A stretch of DNA of 64,000 nucleotides from Chaetorhynchus papuensis (Eukaryota > Chordata > Aves > Passeriformes > Rhipiduridae), in the NCBI GenBank assembly GCA_013396525.1, contig VWYX01000257.1, positions 310,001 to 374,000 on the forward strand, in the 5' to 3' direction. Positions 13,772-24,400 of the stretch are shown here, in pieces. Position numbers and translations under genes: made by a program. How positions within the stretch are numbered: position 1 is the first letter of the stretch; the number at the start of each line of letters is the position of its first letter. A model generated the notes under the pieces. That model searched no databases. It was given only the letters and a program-made list of their open reading frames with translations, and had not been told where the DNA came from.

Positions 13772-15503
13772 CTTTCCAAGGGCATCCTGGAAAGCATGGC
13801 TATGTACTAAAACAGCTGCCCATGCCCATTTTGACATAGAAAGCGCAAATTATATGGATTGGTGTGAGTCAGGCTGGTCATGTACTGGCAATGCTAAGAA
13901 CCATTTTCACCCCCTTTTGTTGGTTCCCCATATCATTTGGGATTGAGGTTTGGTTTGGGTGTGAGTTTTTGGGGTTTTTTTGTTCTTTTCTGTTCCTTCT
14001 ATCTCCGCAAGTAGGGGATGTCACTAAGATCACCGAGTTACCTTAGAAGGAAAGCAGCCGATATGTTTCTCTTGGGATATTTCATGCATATCAGTAAACT
14101 GAAAATAAAAAAGGGAAGGTCTCACTGATGAGGACAACCTGAGGTCAAAAATATGAGGGAGACAGCCATCTGCCCATTATTTAAGGGAAGTGCAATCATA
14201 ATCATTCTCTCAGGCACCTGTAAGGCCCTTGCAGGTGAAAAAACGTACTGCTTTTCAAGGGAGTACAAATGCTTGAGGTGCTGCAATGGTTAATAAACAG
14301 GGATATTACATGGGCAACCTTTATCATACAACACATTGTCATTAAAGTAATTATATTGAAAAGGAAATGACTCTTTGGGTGTTATTTCTGGCTAGATGAG
14401 GCCCTGGGATTTGCTCAGAGTGTGTAAATCAGGACCAACACAATCCCTGTAGGAATGTTGACCAGTAAATTAGGCTGAAAATAAAAGCTGAAGAAGAACA
14501 GCTTCCTGGGCAGCATACAACAAAGATGGGGCTTGGTCCAAGATTTAGTATATATTTTATCAGTACCATGTGTATCCCTGTTGTGCCCTAATAAATGTGC
14601 CACAGGACAGTGTGAACTTTGAGACACACTGGCACAATAGTTTCACACCAAAGGACAGGACAAAATTTTCTTTTCCCTGCTCTGAACTGCTAAATAGCCA
14701 GAAGGCAAAAAGAGTAATTAGAGATGTGAAGGTTTGGAAAGGAACCAGAAATTTTCAAGAAGAAAATCCTCCTGCTTCCAGTCTGCACCACAGTGCTTGA
14801 GCAGCCGTGTGCCATGGAAAAATGGAAAAGAAACTTCCTGGGTTGTTTTTTTTTTCCTCCTCTTTTATCCCTTCTGAATAATATTAAGACTGAGCAGTTG
14901 GGCTTGTTCTTGTACAAATCTTCAATCTAATGAAGTACATAAAAATTAGGCTAAAATTTCAGTCAACAGTTCTAGTAGTTTCAGACTCTGGTTTATTAGT
15001 GCTCAGAAGAAAAACTTGACCTATGCCAATATTTCAAAAAGTATCATTTATATGCTCTATAGGACAGTCAGTGATTGTGATTATGACCTTGACTGTGATT
15101 ATAACCTTCTAGATGATGGCATGCACTATCAAAGAGACTGACCTTATCCTAAATTTGGGCTTTATATCTAAAGCTACTCTTGGTCAATAGGATGTTGTGA
15201 CAACTATCTCTATTTTCAAAAAAAAATTATTTTCAAAGTGCATTACCTTGTGAGGCATCTAGTGACACAAAATTTCTGAGCCCTGTAACTTTAATTTTCC
15301 TCTTTGTTTATTTGTCAGTAATGGATGGGGTTTATGTTTATCCATCCCTTTCTACTCAATTTTTGCCTTAAAATTATGTCAATAAACAAAACATACTTAC
15401 ATGCATTATAGTGCACAGCTGCAGCTATTGCAGGAGAAGGGGCTGTCATAATTCAAAGTAATCAATTCACATATATTTATTCCACAGTTTTATCAAACAG
15501 TAA

Positions 15504-15556
15504 TTTTTATATGCTAGCTAAATAATACACTATATTTTTATATGCTAGCTAAATAA
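15504..15556 (+). repeat. Perfect 22-bp direct repeat pair
   Basis: The same 22-bp AT-rich word, containing ATATGCTAGCTAAATAA, occurs at 15504-15525 and 15535-15556, separated by 9 bp. It is an exact duplication with a 31-bp period. The inner GCTAGC is palindromic. No function is apparent. Confidence 0.8.
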
Positions 15557-16147
15557 AAGATTCCTCATTTGTAAAGGAATGTTTATTAAGTGGTCAATTA
15601 CTAAATATATGTCATTTTACCCTCATAAATAAAGATAAAACACTGTGATTAAGACTAGGACTTCCAGTCCTTAAATTTCCAGCACTGACACGTCTCATTC
15701 TTTCTATCTAGTGTCCCTTGAGTCATCATTTATAATCAAAGAGGGTGCTAATGCTACTGGGTCAGAGAAAGAGCATACAACAGTTAGGAGACGAAAAAAT
15801 TACCCAGTAGAGGAGAACCTGGTCAATTTCTCTCTGCCACTTTTTCACCCCGTGCTCTCCACTGTGATCACATCTAGGGAATAGAAAGTTTGATATTATC
15901 TACTTTTGGAAACTCAGAATATCATTTAAGACTTTTTCTTTGCTGTCAAAACTGGATGCTTCTGCCTTGGGAGACACACCAGGTGTTGACCTCCAATCGT
16001 GGCACCCTCCCAAAGGCAGTGCAGTGAAGACCTGATACAAGGCAGCTCAGAGAGCTCCACACTTGTACCTCTGCCCACAGCTTACCTCCTTTAGGTTTAC
16101 CTGCCTTTAGGCAACAGTGAGACCCACAGGGCCTTGTTTCCACTAGC

Positions 16148-16530
16148 TTTTCATGGAAAAGACCTTCAAGGTCATTGAGTTCAACCTTTGACCAACACCA
16201 TGTCAACTGAACCATATCACTAAGTGCCACGTCCAGTCGTTTCTTGAAAACTTCCAGGGGTGGTGACTCCACCACCAGCCTGGGCAGCCTGTTCCAATGC
16301 CTGGCCACCCTTTCAGTGAACAAATTCTTCCTGATGCCCAGCCTGACTCTCCCCTGGTGCAGCTTGAGGTTATGCCCTCTTCTGTCATTAGTTGACTGGG
16401 AGAAGAGGCCCACCCCACCTCACTACACCCTCCTTTCAAGCAGTTGTACAGAACAACAAGGTCTCCTCTGAGCCCCCTTTTCTCCAGGTGAAACACTCCC
16501 AGCTCCCTCAAGCTGCTGCTCATAGGACTT
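16148..16530 (-). mobile_element. CR1 LINE fragment with ORF2 C-terminus remnant
   Basis: A CR1 3' portion lies in minus orientation. The reverse strand from about 16413 to 16210 reads as the C-terminal tail of the CR1 ORF2 reverse-transcriptase protein, with the family-typical pattern LHQGRxRLxIRKN, then FTERVxRHWNRLP, then [10 protein letters not shown]. The 3' untranslated end runs to about 16148 with the GACCTTCAAGGTCATTGAG segment. The element is 5'-truncated and has no intact ORF2. Confidence 0.88.
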
Positions 16531-17900
16531 AAAATTTTGATTTCTATTTTCATAATATTTCTATTACTGGGAAAAAAAAACCCCAAAACCTCTTTTTGGT
16601 GGCAAACACAGCCTTGAAAAAGTGCACAAAACTTAAAATTCTCTGCTGCAGCTAAATATACCCAATGTTTAAAGTATTTTGCACCTTAAAATGACACATT
16701 TCACTTTTTCAAGGTCGCTGAATCAAGCTGGAAGGTGACTGGAAAGAGAACAACGTATGAGTTCCAGATGTCTCTTCTAAAGCTTTTCTGCCAGTAGGAG
16801 ATGAGCTTTCCCTTTTGCCAAGTGCAGATGTGTGGCCAGGTCCAGAGCCACCTCTCTTCCTCACACATGCCATACACATGGACCTTGAACGTCATCTGAA
16901 CACACAACTCCCACAGAAGTCACAGGTGAACTCAGGCCTCAGGTATTTATTGCATGTCTAGCTCAGCATCCTATCATATACCTTGGGCCTCGTCCTACAA
17001 CTGCTGCAGTGAACAAATTTCCCTGGGTTCCCCCTGGATGGGGTGTAACTAATGAATAGTCCCCGAGCTGATCCAGCTTTGACCAACAGGTTGGATCACA
17101 AGTCTCCTCAGATCTCTTCCAACATGAATTTTCCTATGGTCCCAATGTACAGGTTCCACAGATCTAACTGCAAGGGTAAGAAAGGGTGGTGGAGGAAAGA
17201 CGAACAGCAGAGAGACAGAGGCTAATGTTTAAACCACAGCTGATAACTGTTTCTCATCTTTCAAGTATTAGATTCTTTGTGCAAGAAATTTCTACCTCTT
17301 CTTCCTGAACATGAAACCAAAATTAAGTAACTGATTTTTGCTAAAGATTTTCCCGGGGATTATTTGTATTCTAGAAGGTGGAAAGACAAGGCAGTAGAAT
17401 TTCGTTGGAAATCATTTATCATTCAAGTCCTTATACTCTAAACAACCACAAACACATGAATTTTTCACCTGAAGTCTGAGCAAATGTTCTGTTTGTCCAG
17501 TTGTGGTGTACATTTTCTTTGGAAATTTAGTTAAGAGGTTTACAAACCACTTATTTAGTTTGATGTGCCTGTGTGCAAGACAGAATACACCGTTTGGGAC
17601 AGGGATTTTTGAACCTAAAGTAAATTGTTTCCTCAGCAACTGTATTCCTTGGAAACAGAAAACTTTCCAAAATAGGTCTTTGCACTGGCAAATATGCGCG
17701 GCAACGTGAAAGCTTGCGAGTCTGCAGGGCACTGCTGTAGCATTTCAATCGCACTTGGAAAACAAACCTCAAAAAGCCAGAAACTACTGGCTCTCCCCTC
17801 CGTGTTTGGCCAGTAACTCTTTTAATGATTTCTAGAAGAAAAGACCTGGCTTTTTTCTGTCCCACGGCCCTTCTGAATACCTGGATTCCTCAAGATGGAA
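16531..17900. other. Gene-free stretch upstream of the GJB6 CpG island
   Basis: AT-leaning sequence without recognised exons. A likely decayed CR1 3' end (17080-17137) is listed separately. The region rises in GC only beyond about 17.9 kb, where the GJB6 CpG island begins. Confidence 0.55.
17080..17137 (+). mobile_element. Probable decayed CR1 3' tail
   Basis: The order of a TTGGAT word, a TCTCCTCAGATCTCTTCCAA word and a CATGAATTTTCCTATGG ending matches the last 60 bp of the CR1 consensus with many substitutions. It is too short and diverged for a firm call. Confidence 0.45.
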
Positions 17901-18180
17901 ACACGACCCTGTTATCTTAAATAGATATGCGTTTCCCTTGAAAACCGCCTCCTCCCCAGGTATTTGCTGTTACCTTGATCTCCCTTCCCCTCACGCTCTC
18001 CCCCTGCAACCCCAAACCAGCCCCTGAGCGGCGGGAAGCGGCCGGGGATCGGATGGGGGCGTTCGCCCCGGGGCGGACTCAAGCCCTTCCCACCCCTTAT
18101 TTTGGCTTTTTCCTCCTCACAGTGGAAGCCCCGCTCGCCACAGCCCCCTCGGCGGGGCGCAGCGGCGGGGATGGGCACCG

Positions 18181-18346
18181 GGCCCCGCCCCGGCTTCCCA
18201 CCGCCGCTTCCACGGGCGGCCGGAGGAGCAGGGCGCGGGCGGGGGCGGGCGAGGGGCGGGTTAAAAGCGGCGGCAGGTGAACGGGGAGGGACCTTAAAGC
18301 TCCGGGCCGGCGAGGCTGGGGCCGTCCGCTCCGCAGACACCGGCAG
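18181..18346 (+). promoter_or_regulatory. GJB6: GJB6 core promoter, twin of the GJB2 promoter
   Basis: Several GC boxes (about 18238-18260) sit just upstream of a TTAAAA box at 18261-18266. The human GJB2 basal promoter is known for the same design: a TTAAAA element with multiple GC boxes. If the usual 25-30 bp spacing applies, transcription starts near 18290; a second TTAAAG at 18294-18299 could place it slightly later. The segment aligns with 50984-51166 upstream of GJB2 at about 95% identity, with a perfect 65-bp match at 18258-18322. Housekeeping-like, Sp1-type control is the expected mode, but the sequence does not prove it. Confidence 0.8.
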
Positions 18347-18433
18347 AGCCACGTTGATCGGCGCAGCCCGGCCGCGGTGCCGGGAGCTGCCGGCGGGGTG
18401 ACCGCCCCTCAGCAGCGGGCGCCGCTGAGGCAG
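18290..18433 (+). other. GJB6: Predicted non-coding exon 1 of GJB6
   Basis: The start is inferred from the spacing to the TTAAAA box at 18261. The end is a good 5' splice site, CAG|GTGAGG, at 18433/18434. Connexin genes typically have an untranslated first exon joined to one coding exon, and a good acceptor is found just before the GJB6 ATG at 27916-27917. No earlier start codon is needed. The exact start and donor need transcript data; an earlier CAGGTGAAC at about 18273 lies upstream of the inferred start and is less likely to be used. Confidence 0.6.
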
Positions 18434-21400
18434 GTGAGGGGCGCGGCGGGAAGGGAAGGGAAGGGAAGGGAAGGGAAGGGAAGGGAAGGGAAGGGAGGGG
18501 GCGCGGCGGGGTAGGTGCTCCCGGGCAGGTCCCGCCGGGCAGCTGAGGCCGCACTTGTTGCACTCCAGCGCGGGGCCGGGGCCGCGGCAGCGGAGCCGGG
18601 AGCTCTGGTGGCGCTGCCCGCCGGGGAGGGAGCGGGGCTGGGAGCGGAGCCGCCGTGTGCGGTGCCCACCCTGCCCCGGCGGGATTTATCCTGCTCGGCA
18701 CGGGCGCTCTCCGCTTCCCGTCCTCAGCTTGAGCGTCACGGGGTGTGCTCGAAACCCGCGAGCAGTTTTGATTGGGAATGCTCGTGTCTGTGTTGGTTAC
18801 GCGTTTAACTTACAAGGAAATCCGTATTCACCTCCCAGCAGCTCTCTGTAAGCGCGTTATGTGAAGTACGTACGACCAGCTATACCACCAAGCAAAATCA
18901 AGGCTCCTGCTATTACAGGTAATTTGGGACACGCCCACAGATGTTAAGAGAGCTGCGGGAAGGTAAACAGCTTGCATCAGTAAAACTGACAGGTCCTGTG
19001 AGTGTCTGATCACACACTGGAAACATTCCTTAGAATTACAGGGGGAATAGGAAATGAGGTGTGAGTCAGAAATAAATGTATTTCTGAGTATCGGGACTGG
19101 ATAAGATCGCACAAAGAATGAGTACTTAAGGCCTTAAATAAAACACGAAGGCCGTGCTGGAGTAAGGGCAGGAGTGCTTGCTTAGCTCCTGGCACTAGCT
19201 GGTAGCTGGGCATGTTCTAGGCATGACTGTTTTTTCCGTCATCGGGCTTTCCTAGGCTGGGTGTTACTTTCAGAGTCTCTTGTGTTGAAGAATCTCTTCC
19301 CTGCCCCCAACAGAGGAAATTATTTCCTTGTTTTGTACTCCATTAATTTTCACCATGTAGCCTGGAAATACTCTTGAGAGAACAGGCAGAGGGTTGAAAG
19401 AAGAAAGTGGCCATTTGTCTTAAGAATGCTCTTTTAAATCCAGTTTCTGTAACTTCGATCATGAATGGGATTAATGTCTGTGACCTGTATAAAATGATAT
19501 GAGGGTTTGGGTCCAGATTTTGTTTGGGATCACCACAGTGTTTGTGTGTACACTGAGTCAAAAGCAGGATGAAATGTATTTTCATCCTTGATTTTGTTAA
19601 AGGAGTTAGGTAATTCCTAATGTCTCCTGGCCTCCACTGCTCAGCCTGGGAGCCCTATGTGCCAGATACATCCTTTGAAGAGCCCCAGTGAAAAAAGAGT
19701 AGGCAAAAGGATGTGCATGTGATTGTGTTAGATCTGTCTTAGAGAACAAGGCAATGGTGGGACAAGCCTCAACCTGGAAGAAGGAGGTACCTCCGTGTGT
19801 CAACTAGGCATTGCAATGTAAATTTCCAGGTGGGCTTTCCAACACATTTCCAGAGCCATGAGATTACATCTGTACTGCGTGTGTCAGGGTTTCTAGGAGA
19901 CTTCAGACAGTCCCCTGAACTGCCAGTCTCATAATTGGTAGAACTACGTATTGCAGAGCTTAAAAATGGAGCAGTAAAACCCCATGAATTAAAATACTTC
20001 TCTGGAGAAATGGGTTCTGTCCTGACAGAGCCTGTTGTCTCAATTTGCTGAAGCTGGGCCTCTGAGGCCTCTGTCAGTGTTGCTGTTCTTCATTGCTTGA
20101 TGTACAGCCCAGCTAGATTATTTGGGCAGCCTCATTTATTTTGTGCAAAAAAAGTAATTGTACAGTGGACAAGGTATAGCAGACTCCCTCAGTAGCTAGA
20201 AAAATATGAGCACTTTGGGTTATACATACAAGTTCTTCATAACAGTCATTGCATAACTTCAGTGGGTACTTGTGAGTAAAGAGGATGCTTTTACAAGCTG
20301 ATCCTTGTGAACAGTTTCAATTAAATTGGTGGTCCCAGACACTGCGTGAAATAGGAGCATGGGTTGAAGCTGTTTTCTCTTTTGTTCTTTTTCTCTTGTT
20401 CTGTTCCTTGTTGATTTTAAATGTTACTTAATGATGACTGATGAGGTATCTGAAAGGAGAACTGTGACTCTTGGCTGGCTAAACACCAGTTTGTGTAAGG
20501 AAAACTTGAAGTGGTGATACATGAGGCGAGATAACATGTTGTCAAAACAGCAGGAATGTGGAAAAAGAGAAACACATCTCCTATTAGTTGATAAAAGAAT
20601 GTTGAAACTAATTCTGTTCCTTATCTCACACCTACATTTCTTTCTGTAATAGAGTTTTAAAAAGGAAAAAATGGTTTTTGACTTTACTCTTGATGAATGA
20701 AATAATAAAATACACGCTCAAGGAAAAGCTGCAGTGCAGTATACAGTCTTAGTGTTTATAAGTTTAATTAGTGTTTCCAAAAGAGTACAGATTCTGTGTG
20801 TGAAAGAAGACAGAGTCTTGCCAATTTTAGAGGAGAAATTTGTAGACAGAATGTAGACATTCACTCGGGTATAGGGGGATGGAAATAGGAATTAGGTAAC
20901 AGGCTTTAAAAAAAAGAAAAAGCAACATTAAAATGTTATAACTATAAAGTTATTTTAATGACCGGGAGCAGGGTACAGTATCTCTAAAACTTTCTTTAAA
21001 ATATGGGAAATAGGACACTTGTATCAGTGAAGACATAGTCCTCGGGAATTCAGCTTTCTTCCAAAGCAAGAAGCTTTAAACATACTTTGAATGAAAGGTT
21101 TACAGGGGGAAATGGCTGAGACAAGCTAAATTCTAGTAGGACTTGTGCTGTCTTGTTATGCCTTCAAGTGTGACTTCTGATTTCCTGTTTTGTATGAGTG
21201 GAATGAATTTTGTGCAGAAATGTTCTGGAGGATAGTAATCCTCCAGTTACACCTGCAGGCTAGTGAGATAGGATATTGCCAAGCATCCTTGGAAAATGAC
21301 TTAAAACTTATGTGAGGGCATGAGTATGGGACAGTCATAAGGGTGTCATTGTGGGTAGAAACTGAACCTTTAAGTGCTGTTGATACTTAGGTAGCATCAT

Positions 21401-24400
21401 TTTTTAATAACATTTAACCACATACAAATTGGGTCCTAATCTGTTTGGTTTCCTCTGGGTTTCATGCTGGGTTTAATTAGAGCAAAGAATGCCTCCTGTT
21501 TTCCTAAACTTGAGTAGAAGGAAAGAACAATGCTTGCAGTGTTCAGACCTGCAACTGTCAGAGGTTTCCTGTTCCTGATTAGTCTTTGCCTGTTCTTGTG
21601 TCAAATCAGATACGCTGTAATCCCTCTGTCGCGGCTCTTCTCCTCTCCAGTTTCCACTCTGATCTGGAGATAGGTGTTCAGAACAAAGTTTAAGAGCTAC
21701 TAGAGAGAATTGCACAGGCTTTTGTGATTATTAGACTGCTTCTTTGATCTTTTTCAGCTTTTTAGGAAAGAAGGAGAGTTGTTGATATTTCAGAGTCTTC
21801 TAGCTGCATACTCCTTGAAGTTTTTAATATACTGCTGTAAAATTAAAATAGCTGGAAGCTACCTATTAAAGGATTTTAGTTGCAAGGTCTAAGTTCAAAG
21901 CTTTGTCTTCTTGCATTTTGAACTCTGCATTAAAGCTATAGCAATGCAGGGAGCTGCATTCTTTTTCAGGTGTCAGAAACATCCTGGATGATTGAATTCA
22001 AGCTCTGCGCTTTCAGCTTTGAACTGGTACTTATCTGTCTTGGTCCACTGAGCCTGTGAAGCTTGTAATTGCAGTGGAGCATTTCAGGAGAACAGCCCTG
22101 TGAGATGGTGAGATTTTTGTTATCTCTAGTTTAATGTCTGGGAAGCTGAGGCATGGGACAGATTGACAAATTAGGTAGGAAGTCTGAGCAAGTTAGTAAG
22201 TGATTGCTGTAGCCTCTGTACCAGCCTTTTTTTGGTGAAATAAAAGGATGCTGTCTTTTGGAAGATGTTAATCTGTATTTATTAGAAGCTTCCTTGCTTC
22301 AGCCTTGGCAGTGCTGCTGTTCTTGTGGTACAGCACCAAAACTAACTCTGTGATAGGAATAACAAAATCTACACACTAGCAATTAAGTGCTTGCTGTAAA
22401 ATAGATGCCAGTTTGGCAGGGTGGAGGCATGCTGATGCAAAACTGCTGAAACCCAGATTAGTGTGTTCTTCAGATCTGGGTAATGACACAGCATTATACA
22501 GCTCTAGGACACCTCGATGCTGGTTATCAGCCCCTCTATGAGCCACTGCTCCCAGTGCAACTGTTGAGATGAACACCTGAAGGGAAAGTTGTCTCAGCAC
22601 TGCCTTTGAATGCATGTTAGACCTCAACATGCAGCAGTATTTCTTGTGCTAAGTTGGGTCTTAAAATAATTTTGGTAATGATTTTGCACCTGTTAGTTTA
22701 GATGTTCTAAAGCTTTTCTGCAGCAAAAGTTCTGCATTAGAACTGCCACTCTTTGGTATGTGAGTTACCTTTGTCCCCAGCTTGGGAGGTAGGTAGAGAC
22801 ACTTGAGACCAGTGCTTTTTTGCTTAAAGATTATCTTGGTTAACACATTCCCACATGGGATGAAGTGACTTTTGTCTTGGCAGACTGCTGATCTTTAATC
22901 AGTATCCAGATACACTGCTGAAAGTGGTGGAATATCACACCAAACTGGTAACTCCTGTGTACACTGTACACTAAAATTCGGATAGAACTGGAGTCATTGT
23001 GAAGACCCTCTAAATTTCTGTGTAAATCCAGTGCAGTAAATAAGTTGGTATCCAAACTGAAGGTGAGAAGGATACAATCTTACTCTGAATCTATGCATAC
23101 ATTAGGGGCCTGTGGACCTCTGCTTGAATAGGACTCCTAGATGTTCCTGTAGCATGAGCAAATATTGTGATACTTGCTTGTGACTCCTTTTTTTGCTTGA
23201 TAATATCTTATAGCAGAAGCACTGTATATGTATGTGATAGAGGTGTATTTTCTGTTGTTTTTTCACCTTCACTGTGTTCTAGTTGTGGATTTAGCCACTG
23301 ACTAATAATTTTCCAGTATAACAGTCTTTAACAGAGGAAAATGTGTCTGCTAACAAGCTAGCTGTACTCATAAACAGGGGAGCTCAGTGATAATTGTCCT
23401 CGGTGTTGTGAATTGCAGGGATTTTCACTGGGTGTGTGCACCGCGCTGTGATTGCGGTTTAGTGTAGGCTTACAGGAGCTAGTGTTAAAGTAGAAGGCAG
23501 TCCAGCCACGGCAACACAGAGCTCAAAATACTGCCCATAAGCTGTAGAACTACAGAAATAGTTAAGCTGTAGTTCTTCTCTTGCTGCTGTCTAGCTTACT
23601 AGTGAAAAAAACTTCAAATCAACAACAAAAAAAACTAAACCCCAAATGAAACGCCTGCTTGTGTGGCTAAGTCGTGTGATCATACAGAACTGTTTCCCTT
23701 GTAACTTAACTTTTCAGTCAAGCATGATGATTTTTTATGATTGTTTTCAACTCTTACTGTAATAACCATTGTGGTCTTCCAGTTGTTGAAATGAAACAGA
23801 AGCTGCTGGTAGTAGAACAGAGATCTGTGCAAAGGCTTGGAAAGGCTTATTTTCATGCCCAGTTGCAATTTTTGTGAAGGAGAATTTAACAGTTAATGCA
23901 TTCCCATGTTAGGAATTATTCTAAATGCTTAGTTATTCAACCTCACTAACTTCAGCTGTCTTCTATTCTTCCCAGTTTCTTTCTTTATAACCAATCCCTA
24001 TCCTCATTCCTACTTAACATTTTTTCCCCAAAATTGACCAAAGCTTTCATTTCTTTAGTGTATTCTTGTAATGTGCTGTACTTTTAAGACCAGCAAGCTA
24101 GGTAAGTCCTTGGCTGTCTACATACTGTTTCTATAAGCATTTGGTAGGATTTGCTCACATAGAAATAGTATCTGGACTGGCTCTATAAAAATAGAACTTA
24201 CCAACCCATTAAAGGGATGTAATTTTCCTGCTTTCTCCTCCTTTGGTCAGCAACACGGTTAATATTTTACTTGCTAGTAAAAAGGAAAATAAGTATTTGA
24301 AAGAAAGATAACCTATGATCAAGGTTCTAGCTTTTGAGTGAGTAAAGAGTAAATGAGCCATCACATCAGTACAGGTAGCCCTGACAGGGTGTTTAGTTGG

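Larger units (their letters stand above)
11798..16147. other. Gene-free stretch with small tandem repeats
   Basis: No gene was recognised. It contains a purine-rich block (about 12420-13160), a degenerate minisatellite (13208-13352), a two-copy 27-bp duplication (13723-13771) and two perfect 22-bp direct repeats (15504-15556), each listed separately. The rest looks like ordinary AT-rich intergenic sequence. Confidence 0.6.
18010..18760 (+). promoter_or_regulatory. GJB6: CpG island over the GJB6 promoter and exon 1
   Basis: GC content and CpG density rise abruptly near 18010 and fall off by about 18760. This is one of only two such blocks in the window, and each lies upstream of a connexin coding exon. 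Long open frames on both strands here are by-products of stop-codon depletion in GC-rich DNA. The island contains many GGGCGG-type GC boxes, the TTAAAA core promoter, exon 1 and the start of intron 1. Confidence 0.85.

Noticed and set aside
1..18000. CRYL1 exons
   Set aside because: Expected by gene order on this side, but no frame matched the known CRYL1 protein by eye. A translated search with a bird CRYL1 protein would decide.
18102..18401. Plus- and minus-strand frames of 98-146 codons around 17.9-18.85 kb
   Set aside because: These are CpG-island readings of the GJB6 promoter and exon 1 in several overlapping frames, with simple composition.
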